Under the pieces are notes generated by a model. It did not search any database. It saw only the letters and a list, made by a program, of their open reading frames with translations, and was not told where the DNA came from. Shown here in pieces: positions 5,894-11,833 of a stretch of DNA of 22,437 nt. The number at the start of each line of letters is the position of its first letter. Position 1 is the first letter of the stretch. The stretch is from a virus. The DNA is taken from the IMG/VR virus record IMGVR_UViG_3300043256_000172, positions 1-22,437 of that record. One strand, written 5' to 3'. The position numbers and the translations under genes are program-made.

Positions 5894-5947
5894 CGCCCGG
5901 CCGTCCGGATCCCGTGAGGGGATCCAGTCGTGGCGGTCGGGCCTTTT
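5894..5947 (+). promoter_or_regulatory. Nested stem-loop leader with GTGAG loop, possibly terminator-like
   Basis: An inner perfect 7-bp stem GGATCCC (5907-5913)/GGGATCC (5919-5925) encloses the loop GTGAG. An outer 9-bp stem GCCCGGCCG (5894-5902)/CGGTCGGGC (5936-5944, one G-T pair) surrounds it and is followed by CTTTT. TAGTTT (5888-5893) is only a weak -10 match. It could be a 5' leader structure for the 5961 gene or a partial terminator/attenuator after the 5567 gene. Confidence 0.55.
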
Positions 5948-5960
5948 CAGGGAGAACAAC

Positions 5961-6257
5961 ATGATCTCAGCGACCGACGTCCCGGCGTGTCCGGCTTGCG
6001 GCTCGAGAGAAGTCCATCCAGTCCGAGGGCGCGACGATCGGACCCTCTACGCTTGCCGGCAATGCGGGCGAGACAACTCCGACGCCTGGCGAGATGTCCA
6101 GCCGCCGCGAGATCCGAAGCCGGTCATCGGCGCGCCCGACATCGACACGAGCGGCGCCGAGCTCGAGGTCGGCGAGATCAAGTTCGAGGCCGCGGATCCG
6201 GAGACGATCCAGGAGGCCGCGATGAAGCTCGGGATCTGCGCCGAGCTCAAGACATGA
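5961..6257 (+). CDS. Zinc-ribbon protein, 98 aa
   Basis: ATG 5961 follows AGGGAGAACAAC, the ribosome-site cassette also used at 7053, 8120 and 14477. CPACGS (~residues 10-15) and CRQCGR (~32-37) form a classic two-knuckle zinc ribbon. After it comes a proline-rich linker and an acidic, probably helical C-terminal half (ELEVGEIKFEAADPETIQEA, then MKLGICAEL). The protein probably binds nucleic acid or acts as an adaptor. Exact role unknown. It heads a run of four coupled genes up to 7019. Confidence 0.75.
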   Translation: MISATDVPACPACGSREVHPVRGRDDRTLYACRQCGRDNSDAWRDVQPPRDPKPVIGAPDIDTSGAELEVGEIKFEAADPETIQEAAMKLGICAELKT

Positions 6258-6547
6258 CCGGCCCGGAGATCGTCTACATCGACCCGCGTGTCGCCGTCCA
6301 GATGGACCAGGAGGGCGGCGGGGCTCTCCAGGGCTACGTCCGCCAGGACCTCTACGAGAAGGACATCCGCGCCGCCAGGGGCCGCGAGAACGAGATGATC
6401 CGCCAGATCATGACGAACCCCGAAGGCCGCCTGGTCGCGCTCTCGTCCTGGGGCCGCGTCTGGGCGTTCGTGTCCGAGACGAAGGACGACCTCCCGGCCT
6501 GGGTCCTGGTCGCCGACGCCCTCCCGATCCAGGACCTCGACTCGTGA
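6254..6547 (+). CDS. Hypothetical protein, 97 aa
   Basis: ATG 6254 overlaps the preceding stop (ATGA). The sequence starts MTGPEIVYIDPRVAVQMD, is charged in the middle (RQDLYEKDIRAARGRENEM), and ends with a compact segment GRLVALSSWGRVWAFVSETK and VLVADALPIQDLDS that looks like a small beta sheet. No motif is recognised. The downstream GTG overlaps its stop, so it is part of a translationally coupled cassette with a zinc ribbon upstream and a winged-helix protein downstream. Confidence 0.7.
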   Translation: MTGPEIVYIDPRVAVQMDQEGGGALQGYVRQDLYEKDIRAARGRENEMIRQIMTNPEGRLVALSSWGRVWAFVSETKDDLPAWVLVADALPIQDLDS

Positions 6548-6819
6548 GGAAGTGGAAGGGGATCCACGACCCGCCGCTCAAGGTCTGGACCTACTTCCGC
6601 GAGCATCCCGACCACTTCTTCACGGCGGAGCACGTCGCCTCCCAGGTCGGCTTCGGCCGCCGGCGGACCCGGAAGATCATCAACGAGCTCGTCGAACGCG
6701 GCAAGCTCGAGACGGTCGAGACGATGAGCCGGATGAACTGGGGCGGGACGAAGAGGATGTTCCGCTCGCTCCGCGGGACCGCCTGGGATTGTCTCGCCCA
6801 GGCCGAGCTCATCGCGTGA
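6544..6819 (+). CDS. Winged-helix DNA-binding protein, 91 aa
   Basis: GTG start at 6544 overlaps the previous stop. Residues ~12-50 (VWTYFREHPDHFFTAEHVAS, then QVGFGRRRTRKIINELVERG) follow the winged-helix pattern: helix 1, H-F-F-T-x-E-x-V-A turn, recognition helix, then KLETVETM as wing strands. This resembles MarR/replication-initiator-type domains common in phage regulators. The C-terminus, GTKRMFRSLRGTAWDCLAQAE, is an extra helix. Likely a transcription or replication regulator; target unknown. Confidence 0.7.
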   Translation: MRKWKGIHDPPLKVWTYFREHPDHFFTAEHVASQVGFGRRRTRKIINELVERGKLETVETMSRMNWGGTKRMFRSLRGTAWDCLAQAELIA

Positions 6820-7019
6820 CCGACACGGCCCCCGGTCTCTTCCGATGTCGGAATTGTCTCTCGTGCTTCAAGACGCCGAGCTTCTCCGAGGGGCCGAAGG
6901 TCGTCGACCAGGAGACCCTCCAGGTCATCCGCTTCACCCAGGCCCGACACTTGTGTCCGGTCTGTTTATCGCCCGAGATCACGCCGCCGTCGGACCTCGC
7001 CGAGCATCCCGTGACCTGA
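6816..7019 (+). CDS. Small zinc-ribbon protein, 67 aa
   Basis: The GTG at 6816 overlaps the stop of the winged-helix gene (GTGA). The product has CRNCLSC near residues 11-17 and CPVCLSPE near residue 48-55, giving a four-Cys ribbon separated by a beta-like segment (TLQVIRFTQARHL). It ends at TGA 7017-7019, just where the next -10-like hexamer (TACACT, 7020-7025) begins. The function is unknown; a metal-binding adaptor or DNA-binding protein is likely. This is the second zinc ribbon in this operon. Confidence 0.7.
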   Translation: MTDTAPGLFRCRNCLSCFKTPSFSEGPKVVDQETLQVIRFTQARHLCPVCLSPEITPPSDLAEHPVT

Positions 7020-7052
7020 TACACTGGCGGGGACACTTTGCAGGAGAACAAC

Positions 7053-8078
7053 ATGAACGAACCCCAGAAGGACGGCGAGCTCGTCGTCCTGGAGACGCCC
7101 GTCTCCGAACCGAAGAACACCCAGGCCCTCGCGGTCCGCTCGACCTTCGACATCGCGCCCCAGCAATTCGCCGCCGGCTTGAACCGTCGGAAGAAGAACC
7201 GGAAGGCGCTCATCTCCTGGATCCAGGAGGCGCTCGTCGAGGGCTCCGACTGGGGCCGGATCCACGTCGTCAAAAAGGATCAATGTCCGGACGGGAAATA
7301 CTGCCAGAACCCCTACCACTTCTCGAAGCCCTCGCTCTGGAAGCCTGGCGCCGAGAAGATCGCCGGCATGATGGGCCTCCGCTCCGCCTGGCCGAACCTC
7401 GCCAGCTACGAGGACCTCGTCCTCCAGGGGAAGGAGATCACCCAGCTCCTCCTCCGTTGCGAGCTCATCAACGACTCGGCCCTGGTCGTCTCGACTGGGA
7501 TCGGCGCGCGCGCCCTGGCCGCCGACTCCGGGGATCTCAACAAGGCCTTCAAGATGGCGAAGAAGTCCGCGCTCGTCGACGCCGTTCTCAACTGCGCCGG
7601 CTTGTCCGAGATCTTCACCCAGGACGTCGAGGACATGGATCCCGAGAAGATCTCGAGCGGCGCCCAGGATCCGTTCAACCCGACCGCCGAGCCGACCGCG
7701 CAACACTTCCCGACCAGGAACCAGAAGCCCGTCGCGACTCATTGCCCGATCGGCAAGGAGTGGAAGGGCCAGCCCTGGGAGCTCGTCGACGAGGGCTTCA
7801 TCGACTGGATCATCGAGAGGATCGACGACAAGCCCGACCTCCTCGAGGCCGCGAAGAAGGAGAAGATCCGCCGCTATCCGGAGGACGCGAACGCCGTGAA
7901 CGAGCGGGCCGCGACCAGGCTCTCGAACGGGAAGACGCTCGCCGACTTCGCTCGAGAGATCGGGGACGCGACGAACATCGACCAGATCCAGGTCATCAAG
8001 GACGAGCTCCCGGCCGACTACGAGCCAGGGCTCCGGACCTACATCGCCAGCCGTGAAGAACAACTCGGTCCGCGGTAG
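7053..8078 (+). CDS. Candidate Rad52-like single-strand annealing protein with ExoX-type C-terminal module
   Basis: 341 aa. The ATG at 7053 follows CAGGAGAACAAC, and TACACT (7020-7025) is a possible -10. Residues 97-103 (KPGAEKI) and 172-190 (SALVDAVLNCAGLSEIFTQ), followed by DVED, match a phage family resembling Rad52/Sak-type annealing proteins. The middle contains GIGARALAADSGDLNKAFKM. The C-terminal part, IGKEWKGQPWELVDEGFIDW (233-252), resembles the small domain at the end of exonuclease-X-like proteins (G-K-x-x-G-K-P-W-x-x-V...Y-x-x-W). The protein would anneal single strands during recombination or replication. A partner exonuclease is not obvious nearby. Family placement is from memory of motifs and only moderately sure. 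Confidence 0.55.
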   Translation: MNEPQKDGELVVLETPVSEPKNTQALAVRSTFDIAPQQFAAGLNRRKKNRKALISWIQEALVEGSDWGRIHVVKKDQCPDGKYCQNPYHFSKPSLWKPGAEKIAGMMGLRSAWPNLASYEDLVLQGKEITQLLLRCELINDSALVVSTGIGARALAADSGDLNKAFKMAKKSALVDAVLNCAGLSEIFTQDVEDMDPEKISSGAQDPFNPTAEPTAQHFPTRNQKPVATHCPIGKEWKGQPWELVDEGFIDWIIERIDDKPDLLEAAKKEKIRRYPEDANAVNERAATRLSNGKTLADFAREIGDATNIDQIQVIKDELPADYEPGLRTYIASREEQLGPR

Positions 8079-8105
8079 AATCAACACGTCGGGGCGTGAC
8101 GCCCC
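8076..8105 (+). promoter_or_regulatory. -10-like TAGAAT plus GTGAC-loop hairpin leader
   Basis: TAGAAT (8076-8081) overlaps the 3' end of the annealing-protein gene. GTGAAG (8053-8058) is a poor -35 at 17 bp. GGGGC (8091-8095) pairs with GCCCC (8101-8105) around GTGAC, a 5-bp stem. The hairpin would begin about 3 nt from the expected transcription start and ends 14 nt before the ATG at 8120. Confidence 0.55.
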
Positions 8106-8119
8106 AGGAGGACAACAAC

Positions 8120-8836
8120 ATGGAAATCACCGCCCAGAAGTCGCTCGCGATCGCCGAGCTCAACCCGATCGTCCACGACGTCGCCGCGTTCGGCGACACG
8201 ATCGACTCGATCGACATCACGACCGAAGAGGAGCTCGCCGACGTCGGCGACCTGGTCAAGATGCTCGGAGGCCGCCGGAAGAAGCTCGAGGACAAGCGCG
8301 ACTCGCTCGTCCGCCCGTTGAACCTGGTCGTCAAGGACATCAACGCCCTCTTCAAGGTCCCGCGGGATCGGATCGACGAGATCCTGGGGAAGGCGAAGAA
8401 GCACATGAACAACTTCGCCCGAGCCCAGCAAGCGATCGCCGACGCGGCCGCCAGGCGCGAACGGGAGGAGGCCCAGAAGGAGCGCGAGGAAGCCGATCGC
8501 CTGGCCGCCTCGATGAAGAAGATGTCGGGCGACGCCGGCGATGAGGTCGCCCAGATCGTCGTCGAGCAAGCCGAGAAGCGCGTCGAGAAGGCGAAGGCGC
8601 CGGCGAAGGTCGCGATCTCCAGGGGACGCCAGGCCGCGGTCTCGACGATGAAGACCTGGGCCGTCGAGATCAAGGACATCAAGCTCCTCGCCCTGGCCGT
8701 CGCCGAGGGCCGGCTCCCGGTCACGATGATCGAGCCGAACATGAGGGGCCTCATCGACGCGGGCCGGACTGGCGGCGTCGAGAAGGAGGTCGACGGGGTC
8801 CGGTACTTCCAGAAGATCTCGACGGCCGTCCGATGA
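8120..8836 (+). CDS. Coiled-coil phage protein of the recombination region, 238 aa
   Basis: ATG 8120 follows AGGAGGACAACAAC. The central part (~residues 45-150) is a long charged coiled coil (GRRKKLEDKRDSLVRPL, then RREREEAQKEREEADRLA). The C-terminal ~60 residues form a separate domain, ISRGRQAAVSTMKTWAVEIK through VDGVRYFQKISTAVR. A K-x-W-x-V-E-I-x-D segment followed by P-x-x-x-I-E-P and a final G-V-x-Y-F-x-K pattern recurs in phage proteins encoded next to annealing proteins and exonucleases. It is probably an accessory recombination or replication protein; the biochemical role is unknown. The stop overlaps the next start. Confidence 0.7.
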   Translation: MEITAQKSLAIAELNPIVHDVAAFGDTIDSIDITTEEELADVGDLVKMLGGRRKKLEDKRDSLVRPLNLVVKDINALFKVPRDRIDEILGKAKKHMNNFARAQQAIADAAARREREEAQKEREEADRLAASMKKMSGDAGDEVAQIVVEQAEKRVEKAKAPAKVAISRGRQAAVSTMKTWAVEIKDIKLLALAVAEGRLPVTMIEPNMRGLIDAGRTGGVEKEVDGVRYFQKISTAVR

Positions 8837-9201
8837 GCGGCCGGCGGAGCGACTACACGTTCGCGGTCGTCGAGATCCTGGGCGACTCCAGGGCGAACGA
8901 GATCGTCCAGATCGTCGACCAGGACCTCGGGAACATCTCGGTCACGAACGACATCGAGAACATCCTCAACGAGATCCAGGCGCGGCTCCCGCGACATCCG
9001 ACCGACTACGTCTGGATCTACCGCGACTCGATGGAGACCTGGGACGAGATCCTCATCGACGAGGTCGGGAACTTTATCCGCTTCAAGGCCCTCCCGCGCG
9101 GCGTCTGTTTCACCGAGATCCAGGCGGCGGCCGTCGCCCAGTTCCTCGCCCGTCACCTGGCCGCCCGCGGTCCCGTCTTCGGCCCTGGCGGGATCGGATG
9201 A
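8833..9201 (+). CDS. Hypothetical protein, 122 aa, paralogue of the 9482 gene
   Basis: ATG 8833 overlaps the previous stop. The core (NDIENILNEIQARLPRHP, then DYVWIYRDSMETWDEI and FIRFKALPRG..FTEIQAAAV) aligns by eye with the product of the gene at 9482 (EDINNVLLDIEGRLPKDV...IYAKDIFGLWIQI...RRFKTKAPDFTQAQLSDV). This suggests duplication with a winged-helix gene in between. The predicted fold is a helix followed by alternating strands. Family unknown. Confidence 0.7.
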   Translation: MSGRRSDYTFAVVEILGDSRANEIVQIVDQDLGNISVTNDIENILNEIQARLPRHPTDYVWIYRDSMETWDEILIDEVGNFIRFKALPRGVCFTEIQAAAVAQFLARHLAARGPVFGPGGIG

Positions 9202-9485
9202 CGGTCCGAGACACGAGCCTCGAGGCGTTCCAGCGGATCAAGGCCTCGGGGAAATACGCGACCCAGGGCGCGGCCGTCACTGGTTGCGTCGACATCGTCG
9301 GGCCGGCAACCCGGCGAGCCCTCTCCGAGCGGACCGGCTTCGAGATCTCGGCCGTCTGTGGCGCGGTCAACAAGCTCATCAAGGACGGGATCCTGGTCGA
9401 CTGGGACCTCGTCCAGTGTCCGACGACGCGACAACGGGTTCACCTGGTCCGCCTGGCTCCGGGCCAGGGCGAGCTCTTCTCGTGA
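9198..9485 (+). CDS. Winged-helix protein with possible sliding-clamp motif, 95 aa
   Basis: ATG 9198 overlaps the previous stop (ATGA). Residues ~25-70 (TGCVDIVGPATRRALSERTG, then FEISAVCGAVNKLIKDGILV) show helix, turn, recognition helix and a wing (LVQCPTTRQRVHLVRL). The C-terminus, GQGELFS, resembles the QxxLF pentapeptide through which many proteins bind the bacterial beta clamp. Similar short phage winged-helix proteins often end this way. Regulation or replication targeting is inferred. It separates two paralogous genes. Confidence 0.7.
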   Translation: MTVRDTSLEAFQRIKASGKYATQGAAVTGCVDIVGPATRRALSERTGFEISAVCGAVNKLIKDGILVDWDLVQCPTTRQRVHLVRLAPGQGELFS

Positions 9486-9829
9486 GCTCCCAGGCCTCCT
9501 TCGACTGGTTCTGGCAACCTCCCGCGCTCGGGGATCCGGGGATCCTCATGATCGTCGACACGCATCCAGGCCCGGCGGATCTCGACACGAAGTTCATCCA
9601 GGAGGACATCAACAACGTCCTCCTCGACATCGAGGGCCGGCTCCCGAAGGACGTCCAGCTCTTCCAGCTCCGGATCTACGCGAAGGACATCTTCGGCCTC
9701 TGGATCCAGATCGAGTTCTCGATCCTCAACGCGGCCCGACGCTTCAAGACGAAGGCGCCGGACTTCACCCAGGCCCAGCTCTCCGACGTCTGGGACAATC
9801 ACGAGCAACGCGCCGGGCGAGCGAATTGA
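9482..9829 (+). CDS. Hypothetical protein, 115 aa, paralogue of the 8833 gene
   Basis: GTG 9482 overlaps the preceding stop (GTGA); an internal ATG at 9548 is an alternative start. The extra N-terminus (SSQASFDWFWQPPALGD) is aromatic. The core repeats the D-I-x-N-x-L-x-x-I-x-x-R-L-P pattern of the 8833 product and then a strand-rich segment (LFQLRIYAKDIFGLWIQIEF). Family unknown. It is coupled to the next gene through TTGA. Confidence 0.65.
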   Translation: MSSQASFDWFWQPPALGDPGILMIVDTHPGPADLDTKFIQEDINNVLLDIEGRLPKDVQLFQLRIYAKDIFGLWIQIEFSILNAARRFKTKAPDFTQAQLSDVWDNHEQRAGRAN

Positions 9830-10251
9830 CCGCCGGCGTCGTCATCAAGATCGACAACGACCTGGACCGGATGACCTGGGACCAGCTCCTCCAGGCGTTC
9901 ACGATCGGGGAGATCTACGAGCTCCCAGGCCTGGGCCATCCGCTCGACCGCTCGATCAAGCTCGAGAGCCTGGCCGACCTGGCGAACTTCAACCCGGTCG
10001 CCGACCTCTTCGTCCTGGCCGGCGTCGACGGCGACTTCGTCCAGGGCGACGTCGACCTCCAGGAGCTCGAGCATCCCGCGGACGCGATCTACATCTTCGG
10101 CGGGACGATGACCAGGCTCACGGCGGCGGAGATCTACGACGCGCCGATCCCGGTCTCGAAGGTCTACATCTCGGCCGACGGCGTCACGCTCTTCCCGGCC
10201 CAGGCCGGCGCGATCGTTCTCTGGGACCGACTCACGAAGGCCGCCTTGTGA
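9826..10251 (+). CDS. Diverged SPOUT/TrmH-like RNA-methyltransferase-fold protein (tentative), 141 aa
   Basis: The frame continues from a long upstream shadow ORF. The real start is most likely TTG 9826, whose TTGA overlaps the previous stop as at other junctions. The C-terminal half, ELEHPADAIYIFGGTMTRLT (~80-99), then VSKVYISADGVTLFPAQAG and AIVLWDRLTKAAL, follows the order seen in phage SPOUT-class RNA methyltransferases: H-P-x-x-A-x-Y-x-F-G, a strand, then A-x-x-x-x-x-x-x-x-Y-D-R-L. The usual Gly/Glu after Y-x-F-G is replaced here by GGTMT, and the YDR tyrosine by tryptophan, so activity may be lost. The assignment rests on motif order only. Confidence 0.5.
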   Translation: MTAGVVIKIDNDLDRMTWDQLLQAFTIGEIYELPGLGHPLDRSIKLESLADLANFNPVADLFVLAGVDGDFVQGDVDLQELEHPADAIYIFGGTMTRLTAAEIYDAPIPVSKVYISADGVTLFPAQAGAIVLWDRLTKAAL

Positions 10252-10451
10252 CGATCTGGACCTTCCTCACGGGCTTCCTCCTCGGCTGGATCGTCGGCGT
10301 CTCGATGTCCTACCGGAAGATCCGCCGCGGCCGTCCGTCCTACCGGGAGCTCCTCGAGATCGTCCGCGCCCAGAAGGAGCTCCGGGAACGGATCGACAAG
10401 CGCGACGAGAACGTCATCGACTTCCCAGGCAACGGGGAGCGCAAACACTAG
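10248..10451 (+). CDS. Small single-pass membrane protein, 67 aa
   Basis: GTG 10248 overlaps the previous stop. The N-terminus (TIWTFLTGFLLGWIVGVSMS) is one transmembrane helix, followed by a basic cytoplasmic segment (YRKIRRGRPSYRELLEIV) and a charged helix. It is the last gene of the plus-strand early operon; the intrinsic terminator at 10486-10528 starts 35 bp downstream. Its function is unknown; small membrane proteins in this position often alter host physiology or superinfection, but nothing here shows which. Confidence 0.7.
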   Translation: MTIWTFLTGFLLGWIVGVSMSYRKIRRGRPSYRELLEIVRAQKELRERIDKRDENVIDFPGNGERKH

Positions 10452-10485
10452 CGGCGACGGCGTCCTCCTGACCCGCTAAAGTGGG

Positions 10486-10528
10486 CGACGCTCCGGACAA
10501 GTTACAGGGATCCGGGGCGTCGTTTTTT
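10486..10528 (+). terminator. Intrinsic terminator at the end of the early operon
   Basis: CGACGCTCCGGA (10486-10497) pairs with TCCGGGGCGTCG (10511-10522) over 12 bp with one G-T pair, enclosing a 13-nt loop, and is followed by TTTTTT (10523-10528). It separates the early operon from the lysis region. The CATAAT at 10535-10540, right after it, could be the -10 of the next unit. Confidence 0.92.
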
Positions 10529-10550
10529 ATTTCACATAATGGGGAACCTC

Positions 10551-11321
10551 ATGAAAACGCTCAATAATTGGCTCACCTTCGTCGACACCTGGACAAGGGC
10601 GAGGTCACGTTCGTCCCTCCTGGGGCTTCTCACGGCCTCCCTCATGCTCTCCGGGCCGGCCTGGGCCGGAGATCCGCCAGATCACCGTCCGCCAGACAAT
10701 CGGCCGCCGGCCAGGGCCGACTCACAAGCCGACGCCCAGGCCGACGCCCGAGCTCATGCCGGCGCCGAAGCCGACGCCCAGGCAACGGGCGGATCCGCGA
10801 CCGCCGACGCCCAGGGCGGCCAGGCGGCCAGCTCGAGCTCGTCCGACGGATCCAACAACTCGACGACCTCGACCAGCAACGACTCGAACTTCTTCGCGCT
10901 CTCGACGACGTTCCCCCAGGTCTCGGGATGCTTCAAGGGGAAGCAAGGCGGAGCCGCGGGATCCGGGACCGGGATCTGGTTCGGCGGTCACGGTCTCGAT
11001 CTGAATTGTTTCCTCACGATGCTCGCCGAGTCCGAGCCGGACATCGAGGTCCAGGCCCGGCTCAAGTGCGGCGCGAAGGCCTACCGGAACGCGATCGCCT
11101 TCCAGGAGAAGTCGAAGGACCGCCAGCTCTACTGCGTGAACTACATGACGGCGAAGCACCGGGCCGAGCTCCAGGCATTGCGCGAGCGCGCCGAGTTCCT
11201 CCTCCTGGAGAAGGACCGGCTCGAGCGCGAGCTCATCGAGCGGGAGCTCATCCTCCAGCGACAATGCGCCGACAAGCTCGAGCGATCCGAGGAAGCCTGG
11301 CTGGAGTGTCTGGCGAAGTAG
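10551..11321 (+). CDS. Secreted Cys-containing protein with disordered repeat and coiled coil, 256 aa
   Basis: The start is ATG 10551 with GGGGA upstream; the ATG at 10539 has no ribosome site. A signal peptide is evident (SSLLGLLTASLMLSGPAWA, cleavage near residue 39). Residues ~40-115 are low-complexity, rich in Pro/Ala/Asp/Gln then Ser/Thr/Asn (ADSQADAQADARAHAG). A compact domain with Cys127, 153, 173 and 195 follows (SGCFKG, LNCFL, LKCGAKAYRNAIAF, LYCVNYMTAKHRAE), then a charged coiled coil with Cys239 and Cys253. The paired cysteines fit disulfides in the periplasm. It precedes the lysis genes. Family unnamed; it could be a periplasmic lysis accessory or an exported virion protein. Confidence 0.75.
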   Translation: MKTLNNWLTFVDTWTRARSRSSLLGLLTASLMLSGPAWAGDPPDHRPPDNRPPARADSQADAQADARAHAGAEADAQATGGSATADAQGGQAASSSSSDGSNNSTTSTSNDSNFFALSTTFPQVSGCFKGKQGGAAGSGTGIWFGGHGLDLNCFLTMLAESEPDIEVQARLKCGAKAYRNAIAFQEKSKDRQLYCVNYMTAKHRAELQALRERAEFLLLEKDRLERELIERELILQRQCADKLERSEEAWLECLAK

Positions 11322-11324
11322 GGA

Positions 11325-11355
11325 TAGACTCGCGAGATCGACGCCCGTGAGGGGC
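11325..11355 (+). promoter_or_regulatory. TAGACT -10-like element plus GTGAG-loop hairpin, lysis leader
   Basis: TAGACT (11325-11330) follows the stop of the secreted-protein gene. GCCC (11343-11346) pairs with GGGC (11352-11355) around GTGAG. CCAGGAG then precedes the endolysin ATG at 11375. The hairpin is about 6 nt from the expected transcript start. No convincing -35 box is seen. Confidence 0.5.
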
Positions 11356-11374
11356 TTCTTCCCAGGAGCTCTTC

Positions 11375-11833
11375 ATGGCAGCAAAGCACACCCGCGACGA
11401 CCTCTTCGACATCGCCGAGCGATTCTCGGGGATGAAGGAGCTCGCCGGCGACGCCGATGACAATCCGATGATCCTCGCGTTCCTCAAGCTCGACGCCGAC
11501 TGGCCGGAGCATGATGAGGTCCCCTGGTGTTCGGGCTTCGTGAACTTCATCGCCTGGATCTGTAGAGCTCCCCGATCGAAGTCGCTCCGCGCGCGCTCCT
11601 GGCTCGAGGTCGGCCGGCGGATCCGGATCGACCAGGCGGAGCCCGGCGACATCGTCATCTTCAACCGCGGCGGATCCCCGGACCCGAAGGTCATCAAGGA
11701 CAAGGGCCACGTCGGCCTCTACGCCGGCCACGACGACGAGCTCGTCGAGGTCCTCGGCGGCAACCAGGGGAACACGGTCAAGGTCTCACGCTACAAGATG
11801 AGCGACCTCCTCGGCGTCCGGAGGATCTTGTGA
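11375..11833 (+). CDS. NlpC/P60-like endolysin (TIGR02594-type peptidase), 152 aa
   Basis: ATG 11375 with CAGGAG upstream. The catalytic triad of NlpC/P60-like cysteine peptidases is visible: Cys52 in VPWCSGFVNFIAW, His112 in KGHVGLYAGHD, and a polar third residue in VLGGNQGNTVKV (Asn130). GDIVIFNRG (91-99) is the strand before the histidine. The pattern W-C-x-x-F-V-N...G-x-V-x-x-Y...G-G-N-Q-x-x-x-V is that of TIGR02594-family phage lysins, which cut peptidoglycan peptide bonds. There is no signal peptide, so release would need the holin nearby. It lies in the lysis cassette with holin and spanins. Confidence 0.85.
   Translation: MAAKHTRDDLFDIAERFSGMKELAGDADDNPMILAFLKLDADWPEHDEVPWCSGFVNFIAWICRAPRSKSLRARSWLEVGRRIRIDQAEPGDIVIFNRGGSPDPKVIKDKGHVGLYAGHDDELVEVLGGNQGNTVKVSRYKMSDLLGVRRIL

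Noticed and set aside
6845-8056. Plus-strand ORF of 403 codons in another frame of the annealing-protein gene
   Set aside because: It overlaps a coherent set of coupled genes; the product is Arg/Pro/Gly-rich without recognisable structure.
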